From: Shinella zoogloeoides
GTDB taxonomy: Bacteria; Pseudomonadota; Alphaproteobacteria; Rhizobiales; Rhizobiaceae
NCBI RefSeq assembly: GCF_033705735.1
Contig: NZ_CP131130.1
Location: 3,112,001-3,176,000 of the forward strand
Reading direction: 5' to 3'
DNA: 64,000 bases
Below, piece by piece: positions 48,337 through 57,195 of the stretch (its first letter is position 1; each line of letters starts with the position of its first letter). The translations under genes and the position numbers were made by a program. The notes beneath the pieces are model-generated. The model ran no database searches. It saw nothing but the letters and a program-made list of their open reading frames with translations, and was not told where the DNA came from.

Positions 48337-49298
48337 CGCCTTGCCCTCCAGACGCCGAGAAGTTCCGGCACCGCGACGGCGCCGACGATGATCAGGCCCT
48401 GCGCGACATATTGCGCGACGGGTGGGAAGCCGAGGAAGAACATCACGTTGATCATGACGGAGAGCAGCAGGCTGCCGCAGATCGCCCCGCGCATCGTGCC
48501 CTTGCCGCCGAGGAAGCCGACGCCGCCGAGCACGGCCGCGGCAATCGAGTTCAGCGTGAAGGGATTGCCGATGACCGGGTCGCCCGAGCCGGTCTGCGCC
48601 GCGACGAAGAGGCCGGCCAGCGCCGCCAGCAGGCCGGAAAGCGCGAAGGAGACGATCTTCACCCGTTCGACCGGAACGCCGGAGCGGAAGGCGCCGACGG
48701 GATTGTCGCCCGCCGCATAGATGCCGAGGCCGAGCGGCGTTGCCAGAAACGCCTTCCAGAGCACGAGGATGACGACGAGCAGCAGGAAGGCGACCGGCGT
48801 GTGGCCGGCAAGCGTCGTCGAGAGCCAGCCGGGGATGAAGCCGCCCGGACGCGGAAGGAGGATCAGCGCGACGCCGGTGATGATGAAGGAGCCGGCCAGC
48901 GTCACGATGATCGCCGGCAGGCGCAGATGCGCGACGATGGCCCCGGTGACGGCGCCGATGGCAAGGCCGGTGAAGGCGACGGCGAGGAAGCCGCCCGGCA
49001 CGCCGAGGACGCCCTCCATGGTGGTCGCGGCGATGACCGCGCCGAGGCTGACGAGCGGGCCGATGGCGAGCGTGATGCCGCCGTTCAGCATCAGCAGCGC
49101 CTGCGCCATGGTGACGAGCGCCAGCGGGAACCAGTTCTGCGTGAACTTGGAAAAGCCGCCGACGGAAAGGATGCCCGGAAAGAGCACGGCATAAAGGATC
49201 AGGAAGGCGGCGACGACGAGATAGAGGCCGCCGAGGCCGCGGTTGCGGCGGCGCTGGACGGCGCCGTAGAGCCAGCCGGAGGACGAAACAGCGCTCAT
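48333..49298 (-). CDS. Sugar-type ABC transporter permease (RbsC-like), first copy
   Basis: 321 residues, about nine membrane segments. GGITLAIGPLVSLGAV near residue 72, GDNPVGAFRSGVPVERVK near 205 and VLGGVGFLGGKGTMRGA near 261 are RbsC/XylH family features. The usual DLSVG is here TLAIG, a difference from its partner. It overlaps the ATPase gene and the second permease gene by 4 bp each, so the four transporter genes are translationally coupled. Confidence 0.9.
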   Translation of the reverse strand: MSAVSSSGWLYGAVQRRRNRGLGGLYLVVAAFLILYAVLFPGILSVGGFSKFTQNWFPLALVTMAQALLMLNGGITLAIGPLVSLGAVIAATTMEGVLGVPGGFLAVAFTGLAIGAVTGAIVAHLRLPAIIVTLAGSFIITGVALILLPRPGGFIPGWLSTTLAGHTPVAFLLLVVILVLWKAFLATPLGLGIYAAGDNPVGAFRSGVPVERVKIVSFALSGLLAALAGLFVAAQTGSGDPVIGNPFTLNSIAAAVLGGVGFLGGKGTMRGAICGSLLLSVMINVMFFLGFPPVAQYVAQGLIIVGAVAVPELLGVWRARR

Positions 49299-50803
49299 GC
49301 GGCCGCTCCCTTTCTGTCGATGCCCATGGCCGCGCCGACGATGGCCTCTTCACTGATGGCGTCGCCCGACAGCGTCGCCGCGACGCGGCCCTCGCGCAGC
49401 ACCACGACGCGGTCGCACAAATGCACGAGCTCGGGCGTATCGGAGCTTGCGAGGATGACGAGCCGGCCCTCGGCGGCGAAGGCGCGCAGCATGAGGTAGA
49501 TCTCGCGCTTGGTCTCGATGTCGACGCCGCGCGTCGGATCGTTGAGCAGCAGCACGGACGGGTCCAGCGGCAGCCACTTGGCGAGCGCCACCTTCTGCTG
49601 GTTGCCGCCCGAAAGCGCCTGCACCGGACGGGCGACGTCGCCCTTGATGGTGAGCCGGCGGGCGACATCGGCGATCAGCCCGGTTTCCGCGGCCCGGTCG
49701 CGCAGGCCCCCACGCGCAAGCCGGCCGAGAGAGGGCAGGATGAGGTTGGAGGCGATGGAATGCGGCAGCACCAGCCCCTCGTGCTTGCGGTCGGCGGGCA
49801 CATAGACGATGCCGGCCGCATTGGCCGCCTCGACATGAACGGGCAGGCCGTTCCTGCCGGAAACCGCAGCCTTGTCGGCCTTTGAGGGAATCGCGCCGTA
49901 AAGGCCGAGCAGCAGGTCTTCCTGCCCCTGCCCGACGAGGCCGCCGATGCCGACGATCTCGCCCGCATGGGCGAAAAAGCCGATGTCGCGCACGAGGCCG
50001 GCGGAAAAGCCCTCGACGCCGATGCGCCGCGTGCCAGGATTGGAAACGGCGCGCGGCGGGAAGAGATCGCCCGTCTCGCGGCCGACCATCAGGCGCACCA
50101 GCCCCTCCCCGTCGATGCCGGCAAGCGACTGGTCGGCGGTGACGCCGCCGTCCTTCAGCACGGTGACGTGGGAGCAGAGCGCCTGCACCTCGTTGAGACG
50201 GTGGGAGATATAGAGCAGCGCCGTGCCGCGGTCGCGCAGCGTCTCGATGAGGCGGGCGAGGATGCCGGCCTCATGGGCGGAGAGCGAGGAGGTCGGCTCG
50301 TCGAGGATGAGCACGCGGGGCTTACGGAAGAGCGCCTTGGCGATCTCCACCATCTGGCGGCGGCCGAGTGCGAGGTCGGCGACCGGCATGTCGAGCGGCT
50401 CGGTGAGGCCCACCATGTCGCAGACCTCCCGCACGCCGCGATGGAGCGCAGCATAGTCGATGAGGCCGAAGCGGCGCGGGAAGGCGCCGAGGCCGATATT
50501 CTCGGCGATCGACAGGTCGGCCGTCAGGCTCAGCTCCTGCTGCACCACGGCGATGCCGGCCGCGCGGGCGGCGGCCGGGCTGAAGCGCCCGACCGGCTTG
50601 CCGTCGACGGAAATCGTGCCGCTGTCCGGCTGGAGAGCGCCGGACAGCAGATTGATCAGCGTGGATTTTCCCGCGCCGTTCTCGCCGAGCAGGGCATGGA
50701 CCCTGCCCGGCAGAAGGGCGATATCGACGCCCTTCAGAACCGGATTGCCGAAAAATCCCTTGAACACCTGCCGGGCTTCCAGCAGGGGCCTTGGTTCCGT
50801 CAT
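49295..50803 (-). CDS. Sugar-type ABC transporter ATPase (RbsA/MglA-like, two nucleotide-binding domains)
   Basis: 502 residues, two tandem ABC domains. The first has a good Walker A (LLGENGAGKSTL near residue 40), a degenerate signature (LALGRRQMVEIAKAL) and Walker B LILDEPTSSLS. The second has a degenerate Walker A (GLVGQGQEDLL), as usual in this family, a good signature LSGGNQQKVALAKWL and an altered Walker B, LLLNDPTRGVD, with Asn and Asp instead of Asp and Glu. It lies 19 bp after the binding-protein gene and powers import by the two permeases. Confidence 0.92.
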   Translation of the reverse strand: MTEPRPLLEARQVFKGFFGNPVLKGVDIALLPGRVHALLGENGAGKSTLINLLSGALQPDSGTISVDGKPVGRFSPAAARAAGIAVVQQELSLTADLSIAENIGLGAFPRRFGLIDYAALHRGVREVCDMVGLTEPLDMPVADLALGRRQMVEIAKALFRKPRVLILDEPTSSLSAHEAGILARLIETLRDRGTALLYISHRLNEVQALCSHVTVLKDGGVTADQSLAGIDGEGLVRLMVGRETGDLFPPRAVSNPGTRRIGVEGFSAGLVRDIGFFAHAGEIVGIGGLVGQGQEDLLLGLYGAIPSKADKAAVSGRNGLPVHVEAANAAGIVYVPADRKHEGLVLPHSIASNLILPSLGRLARGGLRDRAAETGLIADVARRLTIKGDVARPVQALSGGNQQKVALAKWLPLDPSVLLLNDPTRGVDIETKREIYLMLRAFAAEGRLVILASSDTPELVHLCDRVVVLREGRVAATLSGDAISEEAIVGAAMGIDRKGAAA

Positions 50804-50822
50804 GACGGCGTCCTCTTCGGGT

Positions 50823-51893
50823 TTACTGCGCGATCAGCTTGTCGAACAGCGCCTGATCGTAATCCGAATAGATGTAGCCGTCGGCCGGGAACTGGTCGGC
50901 GCGGGCGAGGTAGCCGTCGATCGAGCTGTCGTCGATGACCGGCAGCGGAACCTTGATGAAGGCGGGAACGTCCTTGCCTTCCAGCGCCTGCACGGCCGTG
51001 TAGACGGAAAGCGCGCCGAGCCAGTTCGGCTGCATCGTCGCCCAGCCCTTCAGGCCCTTTTCCTTCCACAGTTCCAGGAACTGGCGGGCATTCTCGCCGG
51101 TGATCGGAACCTGCTCGCGGCCCTGGCGGTCGAAGGCCATGACGGAGCCGGCCGAAAGCGCGCCGCCGAGCGAGAGCACGCCGTCGATCTCCGGATTGGC
51201 GAAGAGCAGGCTCGTCATCGCCTCCTGCGCCGGGGCGACGTTATATTCGGTGTTCGTCTCGGTGATGATCTCGAGGCCCGGATTGGCGTCGAGCACCGGC
51301 TGGGCGCCCTTGCGGCGGTCGTCGCTGACCGAGATGCCGGCCGGGCCGTTCATGACGATGATCTTGCCCTTGCCGCCGAGCTGGTCGGCAAGCCACTTGG
51401 CGGCGCCCGCGCCCCATTCACTGGAATCGGTGTTGATCTTCGCCGTCACCTTGTCGGTGTTGACGAGGCTGTCGAAGTTCACGACCGCGATGCCCTTGTC
51501 GCAGGCATCCGAAATGACGCGGTCGAGCGCGTTGGACGAGCCGGCGATGACGACGATGGCGTCGACATTGGCGTCGATCATCGACTGGATATGCTGGATC
51601 TGCGTCTGGGCGTTGCCCTGCGCATCCGTGATCATCAGGTCCTTGACGAGGCCGTCCTTCTTCAGCGTCTCGACCTCGGCGGCAATCGTGCCTTCGGTCT
51701 GCTTCATCCAGGTCGGCACCGAATAGATGTTGGCCCAGCCGATCGTATAGGGCGCCTTGCGATCGCCCTTGATGCAGTTGGCGGCGGCCGACGCCGTGCC
51801 GGCGCCAAGGACGAGGAGAGCCGCGGCGGCAGCGGCACCCGCGAGAAGGCGGCTGCGCAGCGAGGCGGACGGGCGGTGCTTGGAAATGTTCAT
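50823..51893 (-). CDS. Periplasmic sugar-type substrate-binding protein (RbsB-like)
   Basis: 356 residues from ATG 51893, after AGGGGAT. A signal peptide covers about residues 1-37 (RSRLLAGAAAAAALLVLGAG, cleavage near TASAA). The mature protein is a Peripla_BP_4 fold (YTIGWANIYSVPTWMKQTEG, NVDAIVVIAGSSNALDRVI, VMNGPAGISVSDDRRKG). The ligand is not identifiable from sequence. Enzymes of the operon suggest something other than a plain sugar. Its promoter carries copy B of the shared operator. Confidence 0.9.
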   Translation of the reverse strand: MNISKHRPSASLRSRLLAGAAAAAALLVLGAGTASAAANCIKGDRKAPYTIGWANIYSVPTWMKQTEGTIAAEVETLKKDGLVKDLMITDAQGNAQTQIQHIQSMIDANVDAIVVIAGSSNALDRVISDACDKGIAVVNFDSLVNTDKVTAKINTDSSEWGAGAAKWLADQLGGKGKIIVMNGPAGISVSDDRRKGAQPVLDANPGLEIITETNTEYNVAPAQEAMTSLLFANPEIDGVLSLGGALSAGSVMAFDRQGREQVPITGENARQFLELWKEKGLKGWATMQPNWLGALSVYTAVQALEGKDVPAFIKVPLPVIDDSSIDGYLARADQFPADGYIYSDYDQALFDKLIAQ

Positions 51894-51940
51894 GTCGATC
51901 CCCTTTTTGTGCGGCAGCAGGAACGGGCTTGCCATCCGTT

Positions 51941-51964
51941 TATGTCCAATATAGTGTACATATG
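51941..51964 (-). promoter_or_regulatory. Putative IclR-regulator operator, copy B
   Basis: On the minus strand the 24 bp begin CATATGTACACTAT and end TGGACATA, matching copy A (42494-42517) at 21 of 24 positions. It ends 47 bp upstream of the binding-protein ATG. The flanking gene on the other side encodes an IclR regulator, the natural candidate to bind it. Confidence 0.7.
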
Positions 51965-52114
51965 ATCTTTATAGCGGACGGCGCGATCTTATGCCGATTT
52001 TTCCGCCCCGCAAGAGGGGGGCGAAAATTTCCCTGGCAGGGGCCGGAAACGAGCGGATTGACAGATGCCGCGGCCGGCGTGACAAGCTGGCGCGACAAAT
52101 GAGGATGGACAGGC

Positions 52115-52900
52115 ATGGATGCGATTGCGGACGAAGCAGGCGGCAAGCGGGCGAGAGGGCTCGACCGGGCCTTCGAGATCCTCGATTTCCTGCGCCAGAA
52201 GCGCCAGCCGCTGAAGCCGAACGAGATCGCCGCGCAGATCGGCGCGCCGCGCTCATCGGTCTATGAACTGGTGAACCTCCTCTTGCGCAACGGCATCCTG
52301 GAATTCACCGGTGGCGAGGGCCGGGTCTATCTCGGCCGCAAGCTCTATTTCCTCGGCGCGGCCTACGAGAACCATTTCGACTTCACCCGCGAATGCGAGG
52401 CGGCGCTCGACCGGCTTGCCGACGAGACGCGCGAAACCGCGCAGTTCTGCATGCTGGACGGCAACAAATATACGGTCGTGCGCATGCGCGAGGGCGCCCG
52501 GCCCTTCCGCATCTCCACCGACATGGGCCAGTCGGTGCCGATCCCGTGGACCGCCTCGGGCCGGCTGCTGGTCGCGCATATGACGGATGCGGAGATCCTC
52601 GCCTTCATCCCGCCGGAGGATTTCCGCCTGCCGAGCGGCGAATGGCTCGATCCGCAGGCATTCCTGGCCGAGGTGCGGCAATCTTCGGCCGACGGCTTCT
52701 TCACCTTCAACAGCATCGTCGACAGCTTCACCCATTGCTTCGCCGTGCCCGTCATGGATGAGGAGCGCCATGCCGTGGCGACGCTCTGCCTCGTCGCCCC
52801 GCGCGCCGACGGCCTTGCCAACCGCGACCGCTACCTCGCCTGCCTGAAGGACGCCGCCGCCACGCTCGGCCACGTGCCGGCACGGGCGAAACGCGCCTGA
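52115..52900 (+). CDS. IclR-family regulator of the importer/catabolic operons
   Basis: 261 residues from ATG 52115. N-terminal winged helix (ARGLDRAFEILDFLRQKRQPLKPNEIAAQIGAPRSSVYEL) and a C-terminal IclR effector domain (about 95-255; HCFAVPVMDEERHAVATLCL). It is divergent from the ABC importer operon, with 221 bp between start codons. The shared 24-bp element in front of that operon and of the TIM-barrel gene is probably its site. The effector is presumably the imported compound or a product of it. Confidence 0.9.
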   Translation: MDAIADEAGGKRARGLDRAFEILDFLRQKRQPLKPNEIAAQIGAPRSSVYELVNLLLRNGILEFTGGEGRVYLGRKLYFLGAAYENHFDFTRECEAALDRLADETRETAQFCMLDGNKYTVVRMREGARPFRISTDMGQSVPIPWTASGRLLVAHMTDAEILAFIPPEDFRLPSGEWLDPQAFLAEVRQSSADGFFTFNSIVDSFTHCFAVPVMDEERHAVATLCLVAPRADGLANRDRYLACLKDAAATLGHVPARAKRA

Positions 52901-52909
52901 TACGGGCTA

Positions 52910-54118
52910 TTATTTATTGGATAGCCAGCGATCCATCCCGAGCGCGGCCGCACGGCCGGTGGCAAGACACGCCGTCAGCAGGTAGCCGCCGGTCGGCGCT
53001 TCCCAGTCGATCATCTCGCCCGCGACGAAGACGCCGGGCAGCGCCTTGAGCATGTATCCCTCGTCGATGGCGTCGAACCTCACGCCGCCTGCCGACGAGA
53101 TCGCCTCGGCAATCGGCCGCGAACGCACGGGGCGGAGCGGCACCGCCTTGATCGCCGCCGCCAAAGCCGCGGGAGCCAGCGCGGCCGCATCGGGAATGCA
53201 GGCCCGCAGCAGAGCCGCCTTCACTCCGTCGAGCCCGGCGCCCTTGCGCAGCCGGGTGGAAAAGCTCGCCTTGCCGCCCTGACGGGCGAGATCCGCAGCC
53301 AGCCGCTCCATCGTGCGGCCCGGCGCGAGATCGAGCGTCAGGATCGCCGTCCCGGCTTCCTCCAGCGCATCGCGCAATACAGCCGCATGGGCATAGATCA
53401 GGCTGCCCTCGACACCCGAGGCCGAGATGACGAATTCGCCGGGGATCGTCCCGGCCGCCGAGCGCGCCGTGACGCCCTTGACCGGCGCGCCCGCGAATTT
53501 CTCCACGAAGAACGCCGGCCAATCGACATCGAAACCGCAATTGGCCGGCCGGAAGGGCGCGATATCGACGCCCCTTTCCGCAAGCGCACCGACCCAGCCG
53601 GCATCCGAGCCGAGGCGCGGCAAGCTCGCCCCACCGAGCGCCACGAGGATCGCATCGAAGGCCATGGTAATCGCGCGCCCGGACGTCTCGACCGCCAGCC
53701 CCTCCGGCGCGAAGCCCGTCCAGCGATGGCGCACGCGGATATCGACCCCCTGCCCTTCCAGCCGCGCCCGCCAGGCGCGCAGCAGGGGCGAGGCCTTCAT
53801 CACGGTCGGAAACACCCGGCCGGACGACCCGACGAAGGTCTGCGTGCCGAGCCCGGATGCCCAATCCCGCAGATCGTCCGGCGGGAAGGCATCGAGCGCC
53901 GCACGCAGATGCCCGTTCGCCGCGCCGAAACGGGTGGCGAAGCGCTCATAGGGCTCGGAATGGGTGATGTTGAGGCCCGACTTGCCGGCCAGCAGGAACT
54001 TTCGCCCGACCGTCGGCATCGCCTCCAGCACCGTCACGGCATGGCCGCGCGCGGACAGCATCTCTGCCGCCATCAGCCCGGCCGGCCCGCCGCCGACGAT
54101 CCCGATCCGCTTTGCCAT
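52910..54118 (-). CDS. YhiN/PP_4765-type NAD(P)/FAD-dependent flavoprotein
   Basis: 402 residues from ATG 54118 (MAKRIGIVGGGPAGLMAAEML); upstream in-frame ATGs at 54139 and 54193 give tails without similarity. The N-terminal FAD site is followed by GRKFLLAGKSGLNITHSE near residue 40, the family hallmark. ALGGASLPRLGSDAGW is near 160, and the C-terminal FAD block GVFVAGEMIDWEAPTGGYLLTACLATG closes the protein. HI0933/YhiN-like proteins have no settled physiological role. It is convergent with the IclR gene and lies 94 bp after the ABC-F gene start region on the same strand. Confidence 0.85.
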   Translation of the reverse strand: MAKRIGIVGGGPAGLMAAEMLSARGHAVTVLEAMPTVGRKFLLAGKSGLNITHSEPYERFATRFGAANGHLRAALDAFPPDDLRDWASGLGTQTFVGSSGRVFPTVMKASPLLRAWRARLEGQGVDIRVRHRWTGFAPEGLAVETSGRAITMAFDAILVALGGASLPRLGSDAGWVGALAERGVDIAPFRPANCGFDVDWPAFFVEKFAGAPVKGVTARSAAGTIPGEFVISASGVEGSLIYAHAAVLRDALEEAGTAILTLDLAPGRTMERLAADLARQGGKASFSTRLRKGAGLDGVKAALLRACIPDAAALAPAALAAAIKAVPLRPVRSRPIAEAISSAGGVRFDAIDEGYMLKALPGVFVAGEMIDWEAPTGGYLLTACLATGRAAALGMDRWLSNK

Positions 54119-54212
54119 CCTGTTCCCGCGCACTGACATTTCGATAGAGCGGTCCACCGTCACATCGCCGCCGATGCGCCCGTCATAACGCAATCACGGC
54201 GGCGGCGACAGG

Positions 54213-55835
54213 TCAGCTTGCGAGGCCCGGTGCCTCGTGCCCGGTCTGGGCGACATATTCGGTATAGCCGCCCGGATACTGGTGGATATCGTCGCCGTTG
54301 AGCTCCAGCACCCGGTTCGACAGCGCGCCGAGGAAATGGCGGTCATGCGAGACGAAGAGCATGGTGCCCTCGTATTCCGACAGCGCCTTGATCAGCATCT
54401 CCTTGGTGTCGAGATCGAGATGGTTCGTCGGCTCGTCGAGGATGAGGAAGTTCGGCGGATCGAACAGCATCGCCGCCATGACGAGCCGCGCCTTCTCGCC
54501 GCCGGAAAGCACCCGGCACTTCTTCTCCACGTCGTCGCCGGAAAAGCCGAAGCAGCCGGCCAGCGTGCGCAGCGGCCCCTGCCCCGCCCGCGGAAACTCC
54601 GCCTCCAGCCATTCGAACACGGTCAGGTCGCCGTCGAGGAGATCCATCGCATGCTGTGCGAAATAGCCGACCTTGACGCTCGCCCCGATCGTCACGCTGC
54701 CGGCATCGGGTACCGCGGCGCCGGCGACGAGCTTCAGCAGCGTCGACTTGCCCGCGCCGTTGATGCCCATCACGCACCAGCGCTCCCGGCGGCGGATCAG
54801 GAAGCTGAAATCCTCGTAGATCGCGCGGCTGCCATAGGCCTTGCCGACATTCTTGAGGCTGACCACGTCCTCGCCCGAGCGCGGCGCCGGCTGGAACTCG
54901 AACATCACCGTCTGGCGCCGGCGCGGCGGCTCGACGCGCTCGATCTTGTCGAGCTTCTTCACCCGGCTCTGCACCTGCGCGGCATGCGAGGCGCGCGCCT
55001 TGAAGCGCTCGATGAACTTGATCTCCTTGGCGAGCATCGCCTGCTGGCGCTCGAACTGCGCCTGCTGCTGCTTCTCGTTCTGCGCGCGCTGCTGCTCGTA
55101 GAAGCCGTAGTCGCCGGAATAAGTGGTCAGCGAGCCGGCATCGATCTCGATGATCTTGTTGACGATGCGGTTCATGAACTCGCGGTCGTGCGAGGTCATC
55201 AGCAGCGCGCCGTCATAGCCCTTCAGGAACTGCTCCAGCCAGATCAGGCTTTCGATGTCGAGATGGTTGCTCGGCTCGTCGAGCAGCATGACGTCCGGCC
55301 GCATGAGCAGGATGCGGGCGAGCGCCACGCGCATCTTCCAGCCGCCCGAAAGCTTGCCGACGTCGCCGTCCATCATCTCCTGGCTGAAGCTGAGGCCGGC
55401 CAGCACCTCTCGCGCCCGGCTCTCCAGTCCGTAGCCGTCGAGTTCCTCGTAGCGCGCCTGCACCTCGCCGTAGCGCTCGATGATCGCATCCATCTCGTCC
55501 AGCCGGTCGGGATCGACCATCGCCGCCTCGAGTTCGCGCAGCTCCGCCGCGACGGAACTCACCGGCCCCGCCCCGTCCATCACCTCGGTGACCGCGCTGC
55601 GCCCCGCCATCTCGCCGACATCCTGGCTGAAATAGCCGATGGAGACATGCTTCTCGACGGAAACCTGCCCCTCGTCCGGTAGCTCCCGCCCGGTGATCAT
55701 GCGGAAGAGCGTCGTCTTGCCCGCCCCGTTGGGCCCGACCAGCCCGATCTTCTCCCCGCGGTTCAGCGCGGCGGAGGCCTCGATATAGAGGATGCGGTGG
55801 CTGTTGGACTTGCTGATATTCTCGATGCGGATCAT
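54213..55835 (-). CDS. ABC-F family ATPase
   Basis: 540 residues from ATG 55835 (MIRIENISKSNSHRILYIEAS); a longer frame to 56003 is not supported. Two ABC domains without membrane segments: Walker A VGPNGAGKTTLF near residue 35 and INGAGKSTLLK near 352, signatures LSGGWKMRVALARIL and LSGGEKARLVMAAML, Walker B LLDEPSNHLD and LILDEPTNHLD. Between them is the ABC-F linker, a charged coiled coil rich in Gln (QNEKQQQAQFERQQAML). ABC-F proteins act on ribosomes in translation or antibiotic protection. The YbiT/Uup-like layout suggests a housekeeping member. The start lacks a good Shine-Dalgarno sequence. Confidence 0.88.
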   Translation of the reverse strand: MIRIENISKSNSHRILYIEASAALNRGEKIGLVGPNGAGKTTLFRMITGRELPDEGQVSVEKHVSIGYFSQDVGEMAGRSAVTEVMDGAGPVSSVAAELRELEAAMVDPDRLDEMDAIIERYGEVQARYEELDGYGLESRAREVLAGLSFSQEMMDGDVGKLSGGWKMRVALARILLMRPDVMLLDEPSNHLDIESLIWLEQFLKGYDGALLMTSHDREFMNRIVNKIIEIDAGSLTTYSGDYGFYEQQRAQNEKQQQAQFERQQAMLAKEIKFIERFKARASHAAQVQSRVKKLDKIERVEPPRRRQTVMFEFQPAPRSGEDVVSLKNVGKAYGSRAIYEDFSFLIRRRERWCVMGINGAGKSTLLKLVAGAAVPDAGSVTIGASVKVGYFAQHAMDLLDGDLTVFEWLEAEFPRAGQGPLRTLAGCFGFSGDDVEKKCRVLSGGEKARLVMAAMLFDPPNFLILDEPTNHLDLDTKEMLIKALSEYEGTMLFVSHDRHFLGALSNRVLELNGDDIHQYPGGYTEYVAQTGHEAPGLAS

Positions 55836-56046
55836 GGAAGGAAGCCTCGTCGTGTCCCGCGCCCTATGCCACGAGGCAGTGCGGCAAGTCCATGCGGGTG
55901 CGGTGGCGAATCTCCATGAAATGTGCCGGTTCCGCATCTCGTGCGCGAGACCCTTGCCCGCGCGGCGTGCTGGACCACCGGTCTCGATTGATGTTATATT
56001 CAATTATCCTAAAATTAAGAATCTGTCCTGGCCATGGGAGGCTTCC

Positions 56047-57108
56047 ATGCGTGAACCGGATATGCAGAAACTCGACGCGCTCGTCGGCCGCCTCGTCGGC
56101 GATATCGGCGCCGCGGTAACGGGCGCTCTGGTCGTGCTCGGCGACCAGGTGGGTATTTTCAGGGCGATGGCCGACGGCGAGCCGGTAAATGCCCGGGGGC
56201 TTGCGGCGAAAACCGGGTTGAAGGAGCGCTACCTGCAGGAATGGCTCAGCGCTCAGGCCGCCGCCGACTATATCGACTATGACGAAGCAACGAACCGTTT
56301 CAGCCTGACGCCGGAGCAGGCGATGGTGTTTGCCGAGGAGAACAGCCCGGCCTTTTTCGTCGGCGCATTCGAGGTCGTCCAGTCCATGTGGGTGGACGAA
56401 CCGAAGGTCGCCGATGCGTTCCGCACCGGCAAGGGCGTCGGCTGGCATGAGCACAGCACCTGCCTTTTCCGCGGAACCGAACGGTTTTTCCGTCCCGGCT
56501 ACAACAGCCATCTGGTGACCGAATGGATTCCGGCCCTCGACGGCGTCGAGGAAAAACTCAGGTCAGGCGCCAGTGTCGCCGACGTCGGCTGCGGCCATGG
56601 CGCATCGACCATCCTGATGGCACAGGCCTATCCGGCGTCGCGATTCGTCGGCTTCGACTATCACGGCCCCTCGATCGAAAGGGCAAGGGCAGCGGCCGAA
56701 AAGGCCGGAGTGGCCGATCGGGTCACCTTCGAGCAGAGCGCGGCAGCGCAGTTTCCGGGCCGCGACTACGACATGATCGCGATGTTCGACTGCCTGCATG
56801 ACATGGGCGACCCGGTGGGCGCCGGACGGCATGTGCGGGAAACGCTCGCCCCGGACGGAACATGGATGATCGTCGAACCCTTCGCGCATGATCATCTCAA
56901 GGACAATCTCAACCCGGTCGGCCGTGTCTATTACGGCGCATCGACAATGATCTGCACGCCCGCCTCGCTCTCCCAGGACGTGGGACTCGGGCTTGGCGCA
57001 CAGGCAGGAGAGCTGCGCCTTCGCAAGGTCGCGCTCGATGCGGGCTTCACCCGTTTCCGCCGGGCAACGGAAACGCCGTTCAACATGGTATTCGAGGTGC
57101 AGGCTTGA
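56047..57108 (+). CDS. Class I SAM-dependent methyltransferase with N-terminal winged helix
   Basis: 353 residues from ATG 56047, with GGGAGG 5 nt upstream. Residues about 1-100 form an O-methyltransferase-like winged-helix dimerisation domain (LGDQVGIFRAMADGEPVNARGLAAKTGLKERYLQEWLSA). The SAM site is VADVGCGHGASTILMAQAYP near residue 178, with motif MFDCLHDMGD near 246. The substrate is unknown; Rv2258c-like and small-molecule methyltransferases share this build. The region upstream (55990-56035) is notably AT-rich, unlike its surroundings, and probably holds the promoter. It is an isolated gene with no biosynthetic neighbours. Confidence 0.82.
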   Translation: MREPDMQKLDALVGRLVGDIGAAVTGALVVLGDQVGIFRAMADGEPVNARGLAAKTGLKERYLQEWLSAQAAADYIDYDEATNRFSLTPEQAMVFAEENSPAFFVGAFEVVQSMWVDEPKVADAFRTGKGVGWHEHSTCLFRGTERFFRPGYNSHLVTEWIPALDGVEEKLRSGASVADVGCGHGASTILMAQAYPASRFVGFDYHGPSIERARAAAEKAGVADRVTFEQSAAAQFPGRDYDMIAMFDCLHDMGDPVGAGRHVRETLAPDGTWMIVEPFAHDHLKDNLNPVGRVYYGASTMICTPASLSQDVGLGLGAQAGELRLRKVALDAGFTRFRRATETPFNMVFEVQA

Positions 57109-57195
57109 AAGGCGGCAATCGCCACGCGTGAAGAGCGCCTATCCGCAAAAGGCGGATGAAGAGCGCCCATCGCCATCGGAACAGATGAAGACCCT

